The translations under genes and the position numbers were made by a program. A DNA stretch of 61,598 nucleotides from Mycolicibacterium peregrinum (GTDB lineage Bacteria > Actinomycetota > Actinomycetes > Mycobacteriales > Mycobacteriaceae): NCBI RefSeq assembly GCF_002102345.1, contig NZ_LQPP01000077.1:1-61598 (forward strand). The letters run 5' to 3'. This document shows, piece by piece, positions 57,671 through 61,598 of this stretch; within the stretch, counting starts at the first letter, position 1, and every line of letters begins with the position of its first letter. The notes under the pieces were generated by a model. That model did not search any database, was not told the origin of the DNA, and saw nothing but the letters and a program-made list of their open reading frames with translations.

Positions 57671-58648
57671 ATGTCCTCAGCCGTTGGCGCAGTCGCGCGG
57701 TCGATCGCTCCCTTCCTGACAGTCGCCTCGGTGGTCGCCGCAGGCCTCGCCACTGCTCCGGGGCCGACGGTCCGTCTGGCCAGCGACGGCAACCCGCTCG
57801 AGGGGCACTCGTTCTACGTCAACCCCTCGTCGAAGGCCGCGCGCGCCGCGCAGGGCAACCCGAGCCCTGAACTGCAGGCGATCGCCAACACCCCCACCGC
57901 GTACTGGATGGACAACGTCTCCAGCCCCGCGGTGGATGCCAAGTACATCGCGGCGGCGCAGGCCGCCGGCACCATGCCGATCCTGGCGCTCTACGGCATC
58001 CCGCATCGCGACTGCGGCAGCTACGCCGCGGGCGGCTTCGGGTCGGCCGCGGCCTACAAGGGCTGGATCGACGGTGTCGCCGCGGCCATCGGCGGAGGGC
58101 CGGCCGCGGTCATCCTCGAACCGGACGCACTCGCCATGGCGGACTGCCTGTCGGGTGATCAGCGCGAGGAGCGCTACAACCTGATGAGCTACGCCGTCGA
58201 CACGCTGACCCGTAATCCGGGCACCGCGGTGTACGTCGATGCGGGGCACTCCCGGTGGACGGCCGCCGACGAGATGGCCAACCGGCTCAACCGCGTCGGC
58301 GTCGCCAAGGCGCGCGGATTCAGCCTCAACACGGCGAACTTCTTCACCACCGAAGAGGAAATCGGTTACGGCGACGCGATTTCGGGCCAGACGGGTGGCA
58401 AGCCGTACGTCATCGACACCTCGCGCAACGGTGCCGGACCGGCCGAAGGCGACATGTACTGGTGCAACCCGAGCGGTCGGGCCCTCGGCGTGGCGCCGAC
58501 CACGGCGACCGGAAACGGCAACGTCGACGCGTTCCTGTGGGTGAAGCGTCCCGGTGAGTCCGACGGCGCATGCGGTACCGGCGAAGCCGCCGCGGGAACC
58601 TTCGTCAATCAGTACGCCATCGACCTGGTCCGCAAGGCGCACGGGTAG
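57671..58648 (+). CDS. Glycoside hydrolase family 6 (cellulase, CelA1-like)
   Basis: A 325-residue secreted endoglucanase-type enzyme. It has an N-terminal export signal (about residues 10-38) and a GH6 catalytic domain. Asp114 in PHRDCGSYAAGG and Asp152 in VILEPDALAMAD match the catalytic acids. IDTSRNGAGP and FLWVKRPGESDG complete the family motifs. It hydrolyses beta-1,4-glucan and resembles M. tuberculosis CelA1. The start is ATG 57671 (or the adjacent GTG 57668). Confidence 0.9.
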   Translation: MSSAVGAVARSIAPFLTVASVVAAGLATAPGPTVRLASDGNPLEGHSFYVNPSSKAARAAQGNPSPELQAIANTPTAYWMDNVSSPAVDAKYIAAAQAAGTMPILALYGIPHRDCGSYAAGGFGSAAAYKGWIDGVAAAIGGGPAAVILEPDALAMADCLSGDQREERYNLMSYAVDTLTRNPGTAVYVDAGHSRWTAADEMANRLNRVGVAKARGFSLNTANFFTTEEEIGYGDAISGQTGGKPYVIDTSRNGAGPAEGDMYWCNPSGRALGVAPTTATGNGNVDAFLWVKRPGESDGACGTGEAAAGTFVNQYAIDLVRKAHG

Positions 58649-58654
58649 AGCGGA

Positions 58655-59284
58655 CTACTGGGGCGGGGGAGCCTCCCCCTCGCACTCAGCGAGCATCGGT
58701 GTGGTGAAGTCGACCGATCCGACACCGCCGAGGGTCATGCCGTTGTCGCGCAGCGTCATCGTCGTCGTGTAGCGGCAGGTCTGATTGACCGTCAGCCCGG
58801 TGAGGAACTCGACGTCGTAGGTGTAGAGGAACGAACGCACGAGCTGGTTCGCGTCCCATGGCACATCAAGGGCGAAGCCCAAGGACGACCCGGACCGGGC
58901 GTTGAGCAACCGCGGGCCGACCTCACCGATGCCCGGCGTCAGGTAGAACGGGGCGCCGTCGAGCTTGGTGCCGGACACACTGACACTTCTGATGCGATAG
59001 CCGGTGGTGCCGGACGGGATCAGCGGGCCGCGTCTGATGTTCGTGCTGAACAGGATCGAGTAATTGGTCCCGCCGGCGATGGCCGTCGTGCTGAAGCTGG
59101 TCGAGGTGAATTCCTGTGGCAGCTGAGCCGCGCAATTGCCGACCTTGCCGGATGGGTCACCGCATTCCTGTGGTGCCGCCAGGGCAGTTGGTGCCAGCAC
59201 CGCAGCGCCGACTACGGGCACCGTGAATGCGGCGCCGCGGATGAACGTGCGTCGGGAGAACGCACTTCCTGAACGATTCGTCAT
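58655..59284 (-). CDS. Tat-exported hypothetical protein
   Basis: A 209-residue protein with a twin-arginine signal (SRRTFIRGAAFTVPVVGAAVLAPTALA). The mature domain is beta-rich with four Cys (ECGDPSGKVGNC near its start, TCRY and AECEGE near the end). No family was recognised. The Tat signal implies folded export. The gene is convergent with the cellulase, 6 bp away. Confidence 0.7.
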   Translation of the reverse strand: MTNRSGSAFSRRTFIRGAAFTVPVVGAAVLAPTALAAPQECGDPSGKVGNCAAQLPQEFTSTSFSTTAIAGGTNYSILFSTNIRRGPLIPSGTTGYRIRSVSVSGTKLDGAPFYLTPGIGEVGPRLLNARSGSSLGFALDVPWDANQLVRSFLYTYDVEFLTGLTVNQTCRYTTTMTLRDNGMTLGGVGSVDFTTPMLAECEGEAPPPQ

Positions 59285-59370
59285 TGGTCTTCCTCCTTGT
59301 TCGCTCGTGCTTATCGGTCTCCAATTCCGAAGCTACAAGGGTGACCCCGCGATTTGGCCGGGTTCGGCAA

Positions 59371-60150
59371 CTAGCGGAAGGAACCGGCTCCGCCGTCGAC
59401 GAGCAGGGTCTGTCCGGTGAGATAGGTGGAATCGTCACCGATCAGGAAGGCCACGACGGCCCCGATGTCGTCGGTGGGGTCGCCGATTCGTTTGAGCGAG
59501 GTGCTCCTGACGACTGCCTCGTACTGTTTGGGTGCCATGTCGCGCAACACCTTCAGGCCGTCCGTCTCTGCCAGCGGGCAGACCACGTTGACGCGGATCC
59601 CGTCGACGCCCCATTCGAGAGCGGCAACCTTGGACATGCCGCGAATCGATTCCTTGGCGCCGGCGTACGCGCCGAACGAGTGGGTGCCGACGGTGCCTGC
59701 GGCGGAGCCGAGGTTGACGATGGATCCACCGCCACCGCCGACCATGACCGGGTGGACCGCCTGCATGAGCCGGAACGTCGCCCGCGGTCCCGTGTCGTGG
59801 ACGCGCTCGTATTCCTCAGCGGGGATGTCGACGAATGGGATGGGTCCCGCGCTGGCAACGGCATTGTTGACCAGTCCGTTCACCGTGCCGAACGCCTCTA
59901 GTGCGGCGTCGACGATGCGCTGGGCGCTGTCGGCGTCCCGCAAGTCCGCCACCACCGATGCCACGTCGAATCCGGCGTCGATGAATTCCGCTGTGGTGTT
60001 TGCCAATACCTCGTCGAGGATGTCGGTCACCAGTACGCGGGCCCCGCGGGACAACAACGCGGTGGCGATGCCCTTGCCGACACCACGGGCGGCTCCGGTG
60101 ACGATCGCGACGTGGCCGTCCAGTGAGTGCGGATGGCTGTAGGTGGACAT
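59371..60150 (-). CDS. SDR family oxidoreductase
   Basis: A 259-residue short-chain dehydrogenase. The NAD(P) motif is TGAARGVGKGIA, followed by NNAVAS and the catalytic LGSAAGTVGTHSFGAYAGAKE (Ser, Tyr, Lys). It is a typical alcohol/ketone oxidoreductase of unknown substrate. It is divergent from a VOC gene. The ATG at 60150 follows a plausible AGGCAG site. Confidence 0.85.
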   Translation of the reverse strand: MSTYSHPHSLDGHVAIVTGAARGVGKGIATALLSRGARVLVTDILDEVLANTTAEFIDAGFDVASVVADLRDADSAQRIVDAALEAFGTVNGLVNNAVASAGPIPFVDIPAEEYERVHDTGPRATFRLMQAVHPVMVGGGGGSIVNLGSAAGTVGTHSFGAYAGAKESIRGMSKVAALEWGVDGIRVNVVCPLAETDGLKVLRDMAPKQYEAVVRSTSLKRIGDPTDDIGAVVAFLIGDDSTYLTGQTLLVDGGAGSFR

Positions 60151-60229
60151 GGAGCTGCCTTTCGGATTCGGCCAGATTTGGCACGCTAACTCATATGATC
60201 AAGCGCTGACGAGGAAGTCGAGGAACACC

Positions 60230-60712
60230 ATGTTGAGTGACCTACGTTTGTGCCATCTGGTTGTCGGTGTGACCGACATGGATCGGGCCCTGGATTTCTA
60301 CCGTGGCCTGTTGGGCATGGATGTGGTGTTCGACCAGTTGATTTCGGGGGAGCCGTTCGATGCGGTCCTGCACTCGTCACGCCAGCAAGAGGGTCGTGTT
60401 GTCGGGGGCGTGGTGGGCGGAGTGATGCTCGAACTGGTCAGCCTTGGTTCGTCGACCCCGCCTGGATCGGGGAAGCGGGGCTTCGTGGGCAACCAGAACA
60501 TCGCCTTGTCGGTCACCGATCTCGACGCTACCTACCGCGCCGTGGTCGACGCGGGCTTCCAGCCCGTTCAGGAGCCCTTCCCGATCGACCGGGTCCGGAT
60601 GTTCTTCGTCAACGACCCCGACGGCACCGCGGTGGAATTCGTCGAGTTTCCCGGCGGCGCCCGCAGCAGCTATGAAATGCATCGCGGCGCAGGCATCACT
60701 GCAGAACGGTAG
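60230..60712 (+). CDS. VOC (glyoxalase/dioxygenase-fold) family protein
   Basis: A 160-residue VOC protein: LCHLVVGVTDMDRALDFYRGLLGMDVVFD, then FVNDPDGTAVEFVEFPGG at the C-terminus. The His and Glu metal-ligand positions are present. It could be a dioxygenase, lyase or isomerase. It is followed 52 nt later by a RidA gene on the same strand and is divergent from the SDR, suggesting a small catabolic cluster. Confidence 0.75.
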   Translation: MLSDLRLCHLVVGVTDMDRALDFYRGLLGMDVVFDQLISGEPFDAVLHSSRQQEGRVVGGVVGGVMLELVSLGSSTPPGSGKRGFVGNQNIALSVTDLDATYRAVVDAGFQPVQEPFPIDRVRMFFVNDPDGTAVEFVEFPGGARSSYEMHRGAGITAER

Positions 60713-60764
60713 CGGTCGTATGCAACGACCCCACCGAGGGTAGGGCGGCCTGCCACACTGGGGC

Positions 60765-61253
60765 ATGGCCATCGAGTTGGTGCGTGGTTCTCGGTTGTTC
60801 TCGGGCGTGCCCTACGCCTACGCGGCGATCGCACGTGCAAACGGCATGATCTTCACCGCGGGTGCCTGCCCACTCGATGATCAGGGGCAGGTCGTCGCTC
60901 CTGGCGATGTCGCCGCCCAGGCCCGCCAGGCGATGGGCAATCTCCGGATTACCTTGCAGGAGTGCGGCGCCCAGTTACGCGACGTGGTGAAGACGACGAT
61001 CTACGTCGCCAGTGGTCAGCGTGGTGATCTCGCTGTGGCGTGGGGTGAGGTGGTGTCGGACTTCGCTGACCATCGGCCGCCGAGCACGCTGCTGGGTGTG
61101 GCAGTCCTCGGGTACCCCGATCAACTCGTCGAGATCGAGGCGATCGCGGTGCCGCCTCACACACCGCCTGACAGCATTGTGAACGGCTCCTTACCGGACG
61201 GATACCGCCGGGAAACTGGATCGACGAGGGGTGCTGAGACCGTAGGGCGATGA
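60765..61253 (+). CDS. RidA family protein
   Basis: A 162-residue RidA/YjgF-fold protein: NGMIFTAGACPLDDQGQVVAPGDVAAQARQAMGNLRITLQECGAQLRDVVKTTIYV. RidA proteins deaminate reactive enamines/imines or act as isomerases. The conserved Arg of classical RidA (R in CRVEV-like ends) is not evident, so it belongs to a different subgroup. The stop overlaps the next start (ATGA). Confidence 0.75.
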   Translation: MAIELVRGSRLFSGVPYAYAAIARANGMIFTAGACPLDDQGQVVAPGDVAAQARQAMGNLRITLQECGAQLRDVVKTTIYVASGQRGDLAVAWGEVVSDFADHRPPSTLLGVAVLGYPDQLVEIEAIAVPPHTPPDSIVNGSLPDGYRRETGSTRGAETVGR

Positions 61254-61552
61254 CCGCAGACCCTGTTGATCCACTCTGGCTTCGGCCGGTGGCACTGCCG
61301 GCTGCACTTCCGAATCTGGCGGTGCGCCACAGTGCGGACGTCCGTCAGGCGCAGGAGTTCATGGTGCTTCTAGAAGCTGAAATAGCCGATCTTCAAGAAC
61401 AATTGACGGCCATCGATGATCGTGTCAAGGAGAGTCGTCCAGGAGCTCTTCATCATCAAAATGTGGTGCGGGCGCGGCTCAACGAGGTGCGACGCCTGCT
61501 CGACGGCATCATCTTCAGGTTTGTCGCTTGCCAGGGTGATGGGACCACCTGA
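61250..61552 (+). CDS. Hypothetical helical protein cut by the right-edge element
   Basis: The frame begins with a 4-nt overlap to the RidA gene. It is rich in charged helices with a short coiled coil (AQEFMVLLEAEIADLQEQLTA and ARLNEVRRLLDG). Its last 10 codons (VACQGDGTT) lie inside the terminal repeat of the right-edge insertion sequence, which starts at 61522. The native C-terminus is therefore lost. Confidence 0.55.
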   Translation: MTADPVDPLWLRPVALPAALPNLAVRHSADVRQAQEFMVLLEAEIADLQEQLTAIDDRVKESRPGALHHQNVVRARLNEVRRLLDGIIFRFVACQGDGTT

Positions 61553-61598
61553 TTGCCAGGGGGATGGGACCACCGTGGCGCGTTATCGAGGATGCTCG
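61522..61598. mobile_element. Terminal repeat array of an insertion sequence (IS21-like), body beyond window
   Basis: Two direct 22-nt units at 61528-61549 and 61553-61574 differ at one base. The array begins TGTCGC and is the inverted form of the array at 1-77. It marks the outer end of a second copy of the same element. Confidence 0.6.

Noticed and set aside
1..61598. tRNA, rRNA and CRISPR arrays.
   Set aside because: No cloverleaf-like, rRNA-like or regularly spaced repeat arrays were noticed on either strand; only the IS terminal units repeat regularly.

Overview
The window is high-GC actinobacterial DNA that reads as a rapidly growing, environmental mycobacterium (Mycolicibacterium-like). 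The clues are two tandem MspA-type porins, F420-dependent LLM and mycofactocin-linked SDR enzymes, an EthR-like TetR regulator, DUF3159 and DUF5313 proteins, a cyclase/AAA/LuxR regulator of the mycobacterial type, and a CelA1-like GH6 cellulase. Both edges (1-77 and 61522-61598) carry inverted copies of the same multi-repeat terminus, like the ends of an IS21-type element. The window is therefore probably a contig or segment bounded by two copies of one insertion sequence. No rRNA, tRNA or CRISPR array was seen.

Layout. 121-1805: an IS1634-family element, then a gene-poor scar to 2574. 2575-8.0 kb: methyltransferase, DUF3159, S9 peptidase, MerR regulator, LLM oxidoreductase. 8.0-19.6 kb: a catabolic/esterase block with a secretory-lipase homologue that has lost its catalytic Ser and His, an HSL-type esterase, DUF3237 copy A, cupin, CoA-acylating aldehyde dehydrogenase, VOC, mycofactocin SDR, EthR-like TetR, acyl-CoA ligase, MDR reductase, SnoaL-like protein and DUF3237 copy B. 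The two DUF3237 genes are identical over 446 nt and lie in inverted orientation around about 8.2 kb. Five promoters in this block share one 25-bp motif over the -35 box, which suggests a single undescribed regulon. 19.8-31.6 kb: ABC-F protein, esterase/TetR pair with a perfect operator, CsbD, a heme-oxygenase-like/CDGSH/HemK2-like trio, large-subunit catalase, a small DUF2945/DUF488/ATL operon, and a cytochrome b-molybdopterin fusion. 31.8-34.3 kb: a degenerate LuxR regulator, a histidine-kinase 3' remnant, an IS3-family element and an RNase Z 3' remnant; the two remnants meet only at the IS, so this is a rearrangement junction.

34.4-41.0 kb: a coiled-coil/HicB-like protein, two MspA porins, a long-form GAPDH, and a four-gene, fully overlapping operon (ECF sigma, Ogt, 2OG oxygenase, stand-alone Ada zinc domain) that looks like a split alkylation response. 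41.1-46.7 kb: a KstD-like flavoprotein with divergent TetR, then an L,D-transpeptidase facing DsbA-CcdA-BlaI-M56, with a 25-nt palindrome in the divergent promoter and related half-sites before blaI. 46.7-52.4 kb: DUF5313/ArsR, VapBC, a CPYS thioredoxin-fold protein and an 1110-residue cyclase/AAA/LuxR regulator. 52.6-61.5 kb: the intact secretory lipase paralogue, two TetR genes overlapping tail to tail, DUF1214 and sulfotransferase, GH6 cellulase, a Tat-exported protein, SDR, VOC and RidA proteins, and a last gene cut off by the right-hand IS end.
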